This document shows positions 7,712 through 18,020 of a stretch of DNA of 64,000 nucleotides, piece by piece. A model generated the notes under the pieces. The model ran no database searches and was not told the DNA's origin. It saw only the letters and a list, made by a program, of their open reading frames with translations. The stretch spans positions 552,001 to 616,000 of the forward strand of contig JANQAC010000002.1 in NCBI GenBank assembly GCA_024707255.1, read 5' to 3'. Within the stretch, counting starts at the first letter, position 1; every line of letters begins with the position of its first letter. The position numbers and the translations under genes are program-made. This DNA comes from Asticcacaulis sp. GTDB taxonomy: Bacteria > Pseudomonadota > Alphaproteobacteria > Caulobacterales > Caulobacteraceae.

Positions 7712-10019
7712 ATGACGTCTCAGCCTTCGCAAAGCCTTGATCCTTTCAACCTGCCTGTTGGGTTTCGGCTGCTTACCAGCGATGGCGGCCCCGCCGGCCC
7801 TGACACCTGTGCCGGCACAGATGACGGTGGGAGAAGGCGCATTTTCGCTCAGTAATGCCACGAAGATTTATGTGCCGGCCGGTGATGCCGAACTGATGGG
7901 TGTCGCCAACTGGCTGCGCGATACCGTGAAAGAGACGCGCGGCCTGACGCTGGAAATCAGTCAGGCCGTGCCGGCTGAGGGTGAGAAAGACATCCGGCTC
8001 AACCGCATCCAGACCCTGGTGGCCGAGGATAATGAAGCCTATCATCTGACTGTCACGGATGGCGGTGTGACGATTGGGGCCGTCAGCCGCGCCGGCGCCT
8101 TTTATGGCGCGGTGACCCTGTGGCAACTGGCGACGCCGGACAGCGCAAAAGGGACGGTGGACCTGCCGGCCGTAAGCATTTTCGATACGCCGCGTTTCAA
8201 ATGGCGCGGGCTGATGATCGATTCCGTCCGCCATTTCCAGTCACCCGAAGAGATCAAGCGGATCATAGACGGCATGGCCTCGCAAAAGCTCAATGTCCTG
8301 CAATGGCACCTGACCGACGACCAGGGCTGGCGGCTGGAGATCAGGGCCTATCCCGACCTGACGGCAAAGACCGCTTTCCGTCAGGAAGCCGGTGCGGCGG
8401 GCGTGGATGGGCACGGCAAACCGCTGATGTATGGCGGGTTCTACACGCAGGATCAGGCGCGCGATATTGTGGCCTATGCTGCCGCACGTAACATCACCGT
8501 GGTGCCCGAAATCGATGTGCCCGGCCACGCCACCGCCGCGATAACGGCCTATCCCGAGTTGGGCACGGAAGGCACGCCGCCGAAGCAGGGGCTGTCGGAC
8601 TGGGGCGTCTATCCCAATCTGTACAACGTCAAGGACAGCACCTTCACCTTTATCGATACGGTGCTGGACGAGGTGATGGATATCTTCCCCAGCCAATATA
8701 TCCATGTCGGCGGCGATGAGGCGATCAAGCCGCAATGGGAAGCCAGTCCCGAGATTCAGGCGAAGATGAAGGAACTCGGCCTGAAGAACGAGATGGAGCT
8801 CCAAAGCTGGTTCATCGGCCGTGTTGGTCAGCACCTGACGGAAAAGGGTCGCCGTCTGATCGGCTGGGACGAGATACTCGAAGGCGGTATCGCGCCGGAT
8901 GCCACGGTCATGAGCTGGCGCGGCATCGATGGCGCGGTGGCGGCGGCGAAGCTGGGCCATGATACGGTGCTGTCGCCGGCACCGGTGCTCTATCTCAATC
9001 ACCGGCAGAGCGGATCGCCCGACGAGCCGCCGGGGCGCGGTCAGATCATCACCCTGAAGGACGCCTATGAGTTCAATCCGGCGCCGGACGAGATTGCACC
9101 TGAAGCCCGCAAGCATATTCTCGGCCTCCAGGGTAATATCTGGACCGAACATGCGCGCACCGATGAGCGCGTCGAGCGGCAGGTTTTTCCGCGTATGGTG
9201 GCCTTTGCCGAAATCGGCTGGAGTGCGCCTGATGTGCGCTCGTGGCAGGGCTTTACCGAACGCCTGCCGGCTGATCTCAACCGCCTGACCACGCTGGGCA
9301 TTCGCTATGACCAGGCGCCGTTCGATGCGCAATTGTCGCTGGCCCCGGCAGGCGCGGCGAAAGTGACGGCCACCTTGAGCAAAGACCTGGAACTGGGCGA
9401 GATGCATTATGCCACCGGTGGTTCTGCGCCTACGACCAAGTCGCCCGTTTATACTGAACCTCTCACCCTGCCGCTCGGTACGAAGCTGACCACCCAGACC
9501 TTCCTGAACGGCCAGCCGCTGGGGCAAGCGAAGAGCTATCTCCTGACCCGGCCGTTGCTGGAAACGCGCGTCAGCCAGCAACTGGAAACCTGTGCCGGCA
9601 AGCTGGTGCTCAACCTCGAAGACGACAGTACGGATTTCAAGGGCGACCGCGCGGTGATCCTGATGGATATCCTCAATCCCTGCTGGATATGGCGCAAGGC
9701 CGATACGTCAAAAGGCTTTGATGTCACGGTCCATGTTGCCGACTTCCCGTTCAACTTCCAGCTTGGCAATCACCCCGATCCGGTCAAGGTCGATACGCCG
9801 ACAACGCCGGAGGGCGAATTCAATATCCATCTCGATAGCTGCGACGGCCCGCTTGTTGCCGCCCTGCCGATGGGAAAGGCGGTCAGGCGCGGCGGCGTGA
9901 ATGAACTGCACGGTCAGATACCGGCTGCGACGGGTTCGCATGACCTCTGCCTGACCTTCGCGCAAAAAGCGCCGCCGGTGCAGTGGGCGCTGAAAGATAT
10001 CCGCCTCAGTCCGAAATAG
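7712..10019 (+). CDS. Beta-N-acetylhexosaminidase, GH20 (one-base frameshift at the start codon)
   Basis: This roughly 770-residue secreted enzyme releases terminal GlcNAc/GalNAc. The TIM barrel carries FDTPRFKWRGLMIDSVRHF, LQWHLTDDQGWRLEI and the catalytic Asp-Glu pair in HVGGDEAIKPQW, where substrate-assisted catalysis occurs. An N-terminal GH20b domain precedes it, and a C-terminal stretch of about 230 residues resembles a beta-sandwich. A good ribosome site (AAGGAAA, 7701-7707) precedes ATG 7712, but that frame closes early. Removing the A at 7715 gives MRLSLRKALILSTCLLGFG, an obvious signal peptide joined to the enzyme. As written, the only in-frame start is TTG 7737, giving a leader without basic residues. 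Its stop overlaps the convergent TPR gene by 14 bases. Confidence 0.86.
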
Positions 10020-11727
10020 GCGCCTCATATCCCAGCGCTTCAATCACGGGACCGATCCGATCCATGTAGGGAGCGAAATAACGCGCATAGGGTTTCCAGC
10101 GGCCGATCGAGCGGTCATTGAGTGGCTTCGATACCTGCGCATAAGAGGGGGTAGGGGCATGGCGCGGATTGGTATGGAAGCGCAGGCAGGCTTCGTGAAA
10201 ACCCAGGCCGATATGACCCAGCACGCGCAGGGTATGGCCTTTTTGCTCCGCCACGAACTGTTCGTATTTCAGGTTCAGCGCCGGATGGCCGAGCGCCCCG
10301 TCATAATGGCTGTTGAGATCATGCATCGCCACCATATGGGCGATGATGGTCTCCAGCCGGTAGCCTGAATTGTAGCCGTGCGTCAGGTTATGCGACAGCA
10401 TGGAGATGGCGACATCGAGCGGATGACGGATCATGCGGATGATCGCAGCCTCGGGAAAGGCCAGGCGGATCAGCGGCAAGTGGACATCATTGAGCGGCAT
10501 CTTGTCGGTGAATAAGCGCTTGTTTTCGCCCAGGAGGCCATAGGTTTCGGCCCGGCCGAGATAATAGTCACGCAGCAAGCCGGGCATATGGCGGTAATCG
10601 GCAGCCTGGCTCTGAGCCAGCCGTTGCGGAAAAGGCTGGTCGCCGGGCAGGAGGTCATCGATCAGCTTTTGCCATTCATGCACAAACGGCAGTTCACCGC
10701 CGGCGCTGACATCGGGATGGGCAGTCAGCATCTGCTCTATCATGGTGGTGCCCGACCGCGGAAAGCCCAGGATGAAGATCGGCTGCGGCGTATCTCTGCG
10801 GATTCCGGCTTTCGGCAGACGCGAGACCGTTTCCGCCGTGAAAAAGGTTTTGAGCGCGGCAAATTCTGCGGTCACTTTAGCGGCGTCATAGCGCACGCCC
10901 ATATCGCTGGCCAGGCGCGCCTTGGCAGTGACAAAGCCCTGCATGGCCTCGTCATGGCGGCCCAGCTTGTCGAGTAAAACCGCGCGTTCCAGCAGGGCGG
11001 GGGCGCCCGGTGCATCCTTCGATTGTTCGATCAGTTCCAGGGCCTGCTTCGGCTGGTCGGCATGACGCAGGTAAAGGGCGCGCAGCAGGGTGAAGTCCTC
11101 GCCGGTGCGCTTGCCGAGTGCTTCGGCGCGTTCCAGCCAGATATAGGCATCGGCCATGTCGCGTTTGGCCTCATAGGCGCGGGAAATATGCGCCATGATC
11201 TGCGCCGAATCTGGCTGCAGGCGATGGGCCTCCATGAGCGCGGGCAGGGCTTCATCAATCCGGCCCTGATTATAAAGCGTCAGGCCGAGATTGACGAGGA
11301 TCTGCGGGTGCGGGCCGGCCAGTTCGAGGGCGCGGCGATTATGATATTCGGCGGCGGGGAGGTCGTCCTTTTCACCGAGAATAACGGCCAGTTGCAGATG
11401 CGACTGCGGATCTTCCGGCCGGGCGATGAGGGCGGCGCGGGCGGCGGTTTCGGCCTCCGCCTTATGACCTTGAGAATGCAGCAGTTGCGTCAGGTCATTC
11501 AGTGCCCAGTCGCTGGCCGGGTCGTAAGCGATCGCTTGCCGCATGGTGGCTTCGGCGGCGCGAAAATCCTTACGGGCGGACTGGATAACCGCCTTGAGTT
11601 CGAGCGCATCGCCATCGTCTGGAGCCTCATTTAGGCGCATTCCGCACAGACTGAGCGCACCGGAAAGATCACCGGCCTGAAATGCCTGTCGGCCCTTGAG
11701 AACAAGCGGATGGGGCGATGCGGTCAA
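10006..11727 (-). CDS. Tetratricopeptide-repeat sulfotransferase
   Basis: This 573-residue protein (TTG start at 11727 with GGAG upstream; a longer TTG frame opens at 11784) has N-terminal TPR units over about 260 residues and then a sulfotransferase domain. The PAPS-binding 5'-phosphosulfate loop is seen in PIFILGFPRSGTTMIEQML, and the 3'-phosphate loop is suggested by IIRMIRHPLDVAISMLSHNL. Such proteins are common in Caulobacterales. The acceptor is unknown. It runs convergent to GH20 with a short 3' overlap. A sulfated-glycan or peptide role is inference only. Confidence 0.8.
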   Translation of the reverse strand: MTASPHPLVLKGRQAFQAGDLSGALSLCGMRLNEAPDDGDALELKAVIQSARKDFRAAEATMRQAIAYDPASDWALNDLTQLLHSQGHKAEAETAARAALIARPEDPQSHLQLAVILGEKDDLPAAEYHNRRALELAGPHPQILVNLGLTLYNQGRIDEALPALMEAHRLQPDSAQIMAHISRAYEAKRDMADAYIWLERAEALGKRTGEDFTLLRALYLRHADQPKQALELIEQSKDAPGAPALLERAVLLDKLGRHDEAMQGFVTAKARLASDMGVRYDAAKVTAEFAALKTFFTAETVSRLPKAGIRRDTPQPIFILGFPRSGTTMIEQMLTAHPDVSAGGELPFVHEWQKLIDDLLPGDQPFPQRLAQSQAADYRHMPGLLRDYYLGRAETYGLLGENKRLFTDKMPLNDVHLPLIRLAFPEAAIIRMIRHPLDVAISMLSHNLTHGYNSGYRLETIIAHMVAMHDLNSHYDGALGHPALNLKYEQFVAEQKGHTLRVLGHIGLGFHEACLRFHTNPRHAPTPSYAQVSKPLNDRSIGRWKPYARYFAPYMDRIGPVIEALGYEAPISD

Positions 11728-11833
11728 GAGGACTCCATACGGCACTAGCCTATAGGCTGTAGGCAGATTCTTCTTTTTCCTCAAGGGCGGCTCGCCATTC
11801 CCCTTTCAGTTTGAGATGTAAAGGTATTCCGGC

Positions 11834-14133
11834 TCAACTAAACTGAAAAGACGGCGGCCGGTCGGTAATATCGAAGCCAAAGGCTGGATTGGGTTTATCC
11901 GACATCACGAACACCAGTTCGCCGCCCTGTATCAGGTCGGCGTGACTGATCCATGACCGCGACCACGGCCGGCCCTGCCAGGTGACGCTTGCAATATAAG
12001 GCTTGGTCTCGGCCTCCTCGGCGCGAATGGTCAGCGTGCGGCCTTCCGGCAGGTGAATGCGCGCCTGTGGAAACAGGGGGAGCCAAACACATAGACGCCG
12101 CCGACCGGATCGACCGGATAGAAACCGAGCGCCGACAGGATATACCAGGCGCTCATCTGGCCGCAGTCTTCATTGCCCGCCATGCCATCCGGCGAAGCGC
12201 GATACTGGGTTTTCAGTATCTCGCGGATGCGCGCCTGGGTTTTGTAATGCGCGCCGCAGTACGCATAGAGATAGGCGATATGGTGGCTCGGTTCATTGCC
12301 ATGGACATATTGTCCGATCATGCCGGTCATATCGGGCGGGGCATCGGGCGGCAGGTCGGAGGGCGCGTTGAACAGGGCATCGAGCTTTGCCTCAAAGGCC
12401 GCATCGCCGCCGAATAACCCGATATGGCCGTAAAGATCGTGCTGGTTCAGGAAGGTGGCCTGCCAGGCATTGCTTTCCGTATAGTCCCACCAGTGTTTGG
12501 AATCGTGCCCCATGCTGCGCGGATCGAAGGGCAGGGCCCATTGGCCGCTCATCAGGCGCGGGCGGCAGAACTGCGTCTTTGCATCGAAGATATTGCGGTA
12601 ATTGCGCGAGCGTTCCCGCAAAAGCGCCGCGCTCATATAGTCGCCGGCAGCCTGGGCCATATGCGACATGGCCCAGTCATCATAGGCATATTCCAGCGTC
12701 TTGGAGACGGATTCGCCCTCCAGGTCGCACGGGATATAGCCAAAGCCACGATAGGCGTTCAGGCCTGGCGTATTGCGGCCAAAGGCCAACTGGCGATAAA
12801 GCGCCCAGGCGCGTTTGGCATCGACGGGCAGGCCCTTGTGGATGGCCTCGGCGATGACCACAGCCGAGTGCCAGCCGATCATACAGAAGGTCTCGACGCC
12901 TTGCAGCGGCCAGATCACCGGACCGGAGGGGCTCTGCTCGCCCTGTTCAATCAGGTTCTGCGCGAAGGCGGCCGCGCGTGGTGGGTCTATGATCGTCAGC
13001 AAGGGATGCAGGGCGCGGTAAGTGTCCCACAGGCTGTAGGTGCTGTAATTGGCCTTGCCCGGTTCAAGCTGATGCACCTGCTTGTCCATGCCGCGGTAAC
13101 GGCCATCGGAGTCGCAGAAAAGTGTCGGCGCCAATTGGGCGTGATAGAGCGCGGTGTAGAAGGTGGCGCGCTGGTCGGGATTGTCGGTGGCGATTTCAAT
13201 CGGCGACAGGTGCGTATCCCACTGCGTGGCGGCCTGGCCGGACATGGCCTCGAAATCGAAGCCCAGCCCGTCTTCCTCCAGATTTTTCAGGGCGCCGGCG
13301 ATGTCGACTGCCGACAGGCCGACCTTGACCAGAAGCGGTCCTTTTAACCCCTGACCGAAATGCAGGGCCACCTTCAGCGACTGGCCCTGATAGGTGGTCG
13401 CGCCGGTGATTTCGGTATCGTCCCTGTAGAAGGTCATCGACGCCGCCGGTTGCGACAGCTTCATGGCGAAGTGGATATAGCGTCCCTGCGCCCATTGCCG
13501 CACCTGGCGTGAGCCGACCAGCACCTGTTCGTCACGCAACTCGATGGACGAGGCGATGATCTTTGTGGCGCTGCCGTCGTAATTGCGGAAGCCGTGCGCC
13601 CAGTCGATCAGCAGGTGAGCATCCTTGCCTTCGGGGAAGGTGTAGCGGTGCAGGCCGGCGCGGGCCGAGGCGGTCAGTTCAGCGCGGATACCGCTTTCCG
13701 GCATAACGAGGCTGTAATAGCCCGGACGCGACTGCTCCTGTTCATGGCTCATGCGCGTGCGGTAGCTACCCTGCGGATCGGCCAGTGTGCCCGGCTTGAT
13801 GCGCACATCGCCAATGGCCGGCACCACCAGCAGGTCGAGCATGTCCGAAGCGCCGGTGCCGGATAGGTGGGTGTGCGAGAAACCGAGCAGGGTCTTGTCG
13901 TCATAATAATAGCCCGAACAGGCGTCCCAGCGGGCATTATCAGTATCGGGCGATAACTGGATCATGCCGAAGGGCACGCTGGCGCCGGGATAGACATGGC
14001 CATGGCCGCCAGTGCCGATCATTGGATCAACAAAACGGCCGAAGCCGGTTGTTTGCGCGGCAGCCACACGGGGCAGGGCAGCGGCAATGCCGGCAGCGGC
14101 GCTGGAAGCCAGTAATGAACGACGCGACAGCAT
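11834..14133 (-). CDS. Alpha-mannosidase, GH92 (frameshift near the C-terminus)
   Basis: The enzyme starts at ATG 14133 after GGGGGA, with a Tat-like leader LSRRSLLASSAAAGIAAALP. GH92 hallmarks follow: FVDPMIGTGGHGHVYPGASV, FGMIQLSPDT, GFSHTHLSGTGASDM, and later WNDYTES-like and MAGNEDCGQMSAWYILSALG (the catalytic region of these calcium-dependent exo-mannosidases). The uninterrupted frame ends after FGSPCFHRRAFTCRK. One extra C in the C5 run (G5 at 12076-12080 on the given strand) restores FGSPLFPQARIHLPEGRTL and about 75 more residues to a TGA at 11836-11834. The gene is therefore either frameshifted or wrongly sequenced by one base. Total length about 765 residues, normal for the family. 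Confidence 0.85.
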
Positions 14134-14152
14134 TAGTCCCCCACGCAACAGA

Positions 14153-14800
14153 CTACATCAGTTTCGACTTGCGGCGGTTAATGTCAAGCACCAGCTCGCC
14201 GAACAGCGACATCGGGCCAGATAATATCCAGACCGATATGCGTTCCGCCTATGACTTCCGCCGCCGTACCCTTTAAGAAGTAAGGATTGGCGTCGCTCCA
14301 GACGGCGGTGTGTGTGGCCTGATAGGGCGGATCGGTGGTCTCGCAGATATCGAGATAGGGCGGGCTAGCACGTTCGGCACATTGGCGTCGTCCATGAAGA
14401 GCGTATTGCCGAAACCGTCGGCCTCATAGGCCCAAACCATGGTGCCATCCGGCAGGCGATGTTTACCATATTGCGCGGCGGCCGTGCCTATTTCGTCGGC
14501 GAGGTCGGTGCAGGTGGTGCGGAAGGCAGCATCGAAACCGAGGCCGGAAGCCGGAATGGATCGACCTTTTTGGTCGGCGCGCTGTGGCCGCCCAGCGGCA
14601 TCATTTCGTTCGAGGAGGTCGCTTTGCGCATAAACGATAAGTGCGGGGTCGGTTTTGCGCTGCTGGGTCCGGAAGGTCATAACCACGGTCTCATCGCCTG
14701 GCGCCATTCGGCATCGAAGGGCGTGGTGTCGCCGGTAGTTTCCTGTAACGGTGCGACAGCCGGATAGATAAACACCGGGCTGCATGTATTTTTTACCTGC
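14153..14800 (-). pseudogene. Decayed GH125 exo-alpha-1,6-mannosidase
   Basis: Fragments of GH125 can be followed across three frames. In order they are LQETTGDTTPFDAEWRQAMR, VVMTFRTQQRKT, YRFMRKATSSNEMMPLGG, then (after a gap) LADEIGTAAAQYGKHRLPDG, WAYEADGFGNTLFMDDANVP, PYQATHTAVWSDANPYFLKG, IGGTHIGLDIIWP and MSLFGELVLDIN, ending at a TAG at 14153-14155. The central segment that should carry the family's FRPSDD motif is missing, and at least four frame changes are needed. This is true decay rather than one sequencing error. It sits 20 bases upstream of GH92, so the two were probably once an operon for trimming mannose from N-glycans. Confidence 0.72.
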
Positions 14801-14856
14801 CGGGCAGATGAAATGGCCTGAAGTCGGCAATGCGGGCGGTGGCAACCTCACGACGC

Positions 14857-15672
14857 TCAGGCATCCGCCAGCACAATGCGCTCCGGATGGGTGAAGACTT
14901 CGAAGCCATTGTGACGCGCGACGGCGATCACGGTCAGGCCCGCGGCCTCGGCCGTGCGCAGGGCCAGGGCCGTCGGGGCGGAGATGGCGATCAGGACCGG
15001 CGCACCGATGGCCGCGGCCTTTTGCACCATCTCGACCGATACACGGCTGGTCAGGACAATGGCACCGGTTTCACCCCCGACGCCGGTGCGGACCAGGGCA
15101 CCGGCCAGCTTATCGAGGGCATTGTGCCGGCCAACATCTTCCCGTACGGCGACCAGTCCTTCGCCGGGCGACCAGAAGCCGGCGGCATGGACGGCCCGCG
15201 TCTGTGCGCCGAGCGGTTGCCGGCCTTCAAGCGATGTCACGGCTGTCATGATATCGGAGGCTGTCAGGCGCAGGGCGGACGACCGGATCGGCGTCCGTAA
15301 CCGCAAAACCTCTTCCAGGCTGTCCAGGCCGCACAAGCCGCACCCCGTGGGGCCGGTGCGGCTGCGGCGGCGGGCAGCCAACGACTGGCCGCGTTCAGGC
15401 GTCAGCCACATCCGGGCTTCGATGCCGCCTGTGCCGGGCACGATATCGAGACGCCGGATATCATCAGGGTTTGAGATCAGGCCCTCATTGAGGCTGAAAC
15501 CATAGGCGAAATCCTCCAGATCGGCCGGAGTCGCCATCATGACGGCCTCGGTTGAGGCGTCGTAAACCAGGGCCACCGGCACTTCTTCGGCGACATGGCG
15601 TGTGCAGGCGCGGGCGCTATCGGCCCAGACGATATGGCTTACGGAGGAAACAGGCGTGGGGAGGGAAGCCAT
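14857..15672 (-). CDS. fdhD: Formate dehydrogenase accessory sulfurtransferase FdhD
   Basis: This 271-residue FdhD family protein carries the redox-active GCGLCGLDS motif (Cys111 and Cys114) that moves sulfur from a cysteine desulfurase to the bis-MGD cofactor. Other family segments are FAYGFSLNEGLI, EDVGRHNALDKL and LTSRVSVEMVQKAA. It acts in the cytoplasm. Its ATG overlaps the stop of the upstream oxidoreductase by one base (TGATG), so enzyme and maturation factor are co-translated. Confidence 0.94.
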   Translation of the reverse strand: MASLPTPVSSVSHIVWADSARACTRHVAEEVPVALVYDASTEAVMMATPADLEDFAYGFSLNEGLISNPDDIRRLDIVPGTGGIEARMWLTPERGQSLAARRRSRTGPTGCGLCGLDSLEEVLRLRTPIRSSALRLTASDIMTAVTSLEGRQPLGAQTRAVHAAGFWSPGEGLVAVREDVGRHNALDKLAGALVRTGVGGETGAIVLTSRVSVEMVQKAAAIGAPVLIAISAPTALALRTAEAAGLTVIAVARHNGFEVFTHPERIVLADA

Positions 15673-17949
15673 CAGGCGGTCGCCGGACGCGATATCCGCA
15701 CGGGAACGGACTTGTAGGAGGGCGTGCCGCTGGCCTTGTCGTGGCGCGTCAGGGGAATCAGCACATTGGCTTCGGGATAGTAGGCGGCGGCGCAGCCGCG
15801 CGGGATATTGTAACTGACGACAGAGTAACCAGCCAGGACAGCATCGGAAATTGCCGAGGACACATCCACCACATCGCCGGTGGCGAGGCCGCGCGCCGCC
15901 AGATCGTCCGGGTTCATGAAAACGACATCACGGCGGCCGAAAACACCGCGATAGCGGTCATCGAGGCCGTAGATGGTGGTGTTGTACTGGTCATGACTGC
16001 GCAGGGTGGTCAGGGTCAGTACCTCGGGATCGGGATCGGTCGCCTCGGCGCGCACGCCTGTGAAGATGCGAAACTCCGCCTTGCCGGACGCGGTTTTCCA
16101 AAGACGCTCGGACGGGCCGACCGGCAGCCGGAAACCGCCTGGCGTGCGGATGCGTTCGTTATAGTCATGGAAGGCCGGCAGGACCTGGGCGATGGCGTCG
16201 CGGATCAGGCTGTAGTCATCGGCATAGGCTTCCCACGGGATGGCGAAGCGATCGCCAAGGACCGCGCGCGCGCAGGTTCGCCACGATCCACGGTTCTGAG
16301 CGGACATGTTCGGAAGGCGGCGGCAGCTTGCCGGTCGAGGCGTGGACCATCGACATGGTGTCCTCGACCGTTACCGATTGCGGGCCGGACGCCTGCAGGT
16401 CCAGTTCGGTACGGCCGAGGCAGGGCAGGAGGATGTTTTCCTTCGCCAGCAACAGATGCGAACGGTTGAGCTTGGTGGCGACATGCACGGCGAGGTCAAG
16501 ACCGCGCACCGCCGCGAAACTGCGCGCCGGGTCCGACATAGCGACGGCCAGGTTGCCGCCGAGGCAGACCATGACCTTTGACCGGCCCTCCGCCATGGCC
16601 TGCATGGCGGCCACGGCGTCGTGACCATGAGCGACCGGTGGTTCAAATCCATAGACGCGCCTGATGCCTTCGCGCAAATGGGCGGGCGCCTTTTCATCAA
16701 TGCCGACGGTGCGGTCGCCCTGCACATTGGAATGCCCGCGCAAAGGACAGATTCCGGCGCCGGGGCGGCCGTAATTGCCACGCAAAAGCAGCAGGTTGGA
16801 AATCTGCTGCACGGCGGCGGTACCCTGGCTGTGCTGGGTGACGCCCATGCCATAACAGACGATAACGGATTTGGCTTTCGCGTAGATCTGACCGGCATGT
16901 TCGAGCTGGGCGCGTGTCAGCCCGGAGGCGGCCTCGATATCTTCCCACAAACAGGCGCGCAGATCGGCGATCATGTCCTCGATACCGACCGTATGTTCGG
17001 CCAGGAAGGCGCGGTCGAGCACACCTTCGCCGCCAGCGGCCCGGTCGGCGTCATCGAGCGCGACGACCGCCTTCATGACGCCTTTCAAGGCCGCGATATC
17101 GCCGCCTATCTTCAGTTGCAGGTAGTCGCTGGCGATGGGCGTCGAGGTCAGGGTCGCCATCTCGACAGGCGATTGCGGCGAGGCGAAACGCTCCAGGGCG
17201 CGTTCCTTCAACGGATTGAATACAACGATCGGCGCGCCGCGTTTGGATGCCTCGCGCAGAGTGGCCATCATGCGCGGATGGTTGGTGCCGGGATTGTGGC
17301 CGATGGAAAAGATGGCGTCGGCATGGTCGAAGTCTTCCAGCGTCACCGACGCCTTGCCGAGCCCGATCACCTCAGCCAGCCCGACACTGGTCGCCTCGTG
17401 GCACATGTTCGAGCAGTCGGGGAAGTTGTTGGTGCCGAAGGCGCGCACGAAAAGCTGGAAGAGGAACGCCGCCTCGTTGGAGGCGCGGCCCGACGTGTAG
17501 AACTCGGCCATGTTCGGGTCGGGCAGGGCGTTCAGGGCCGTGGCGATGCGTTGGAAGGCGTCCCCCCAGGCGATTTCGACATAGCGGTCGGTGGCCGGAT
17601 CATAGACCATCGGGTGGGTGAGGCGGCCCAGGTCCTCGATATCATGGTCATGCCAGGTGAGCAGGTCGCGCACGCTGTGCTGGCCGAGGACCTCCGGCGT
17701 GGCGCGTTTGCGGGTGGCCTCCCAGGTAACGGCCTTGGCGCCATTTTCGCAGAATTCAAAGGCCGAGGTGTGTTTGGGATCGGGCCAGGCGCAGCCGGGG
17801 CAGTCAAAGCCATGTGGCTGGTTGTTGCGCATCAGGGTTTGCGAGCCGGCCACGATATCCATCTGGCTGCGCAGGGTCCGCGCCACGGCCCTGAGCGCGC
17901 CCCAGCCGCCGGCCGGGGCATGATATTCGCGGATACCTTCGTCTGACAT
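15672..17949 (-). CDS. FdhF/YdeP-family molybdopterin oxidoreductase (frameshifted)
   Basis: The N-terminal 560 residues are YdeP-like: GFDCPGCAWPDPKHTSAFEF with CENGAKAV, then SGRASNEAAFLFQLF, FPDCSNMCHEATSVGL and GNYGRPGAGICPLRGHSNVQ. The frame breaks after EPWIVANL. Dropping one base in the CG dinucleotide tract at 16263-16273 continues with ARAVLGDRFAIPWEAY and a full C-terminal molydopterin-dinucleotide-binding domain (LRSHDQYNTTIYGLDDRYRG) ending at 15672. Combined length is about 758 residues, normal for the family. The physiological substrate of YdeP proteins is unclear; formate is not proven. The pairing with fdhD supports a sulfurated bis-MGD cofactor. Confidence 0.85.
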
Positions 17950-18020
17950 GGCGACTCCTGCCTTCTGGAGAGACCTTGTATCACCCCTCGAAGGCAGGTT
18001 CCAATAGGCTTGCCAGGTGT

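Noticed and set aside
14273..14851. A 192-codon minus-strand protein between FdhD and GH92
   Set aside because: Its parts match GH125 only by switching frames. It is a chance frame through a pseudogene.
16621..17946. A 441-codon plus-strand frame opposite the YdeP gene
   Set aside because: Shadow of a well-conserved gene on the other strand, with no ribosome site or domain.
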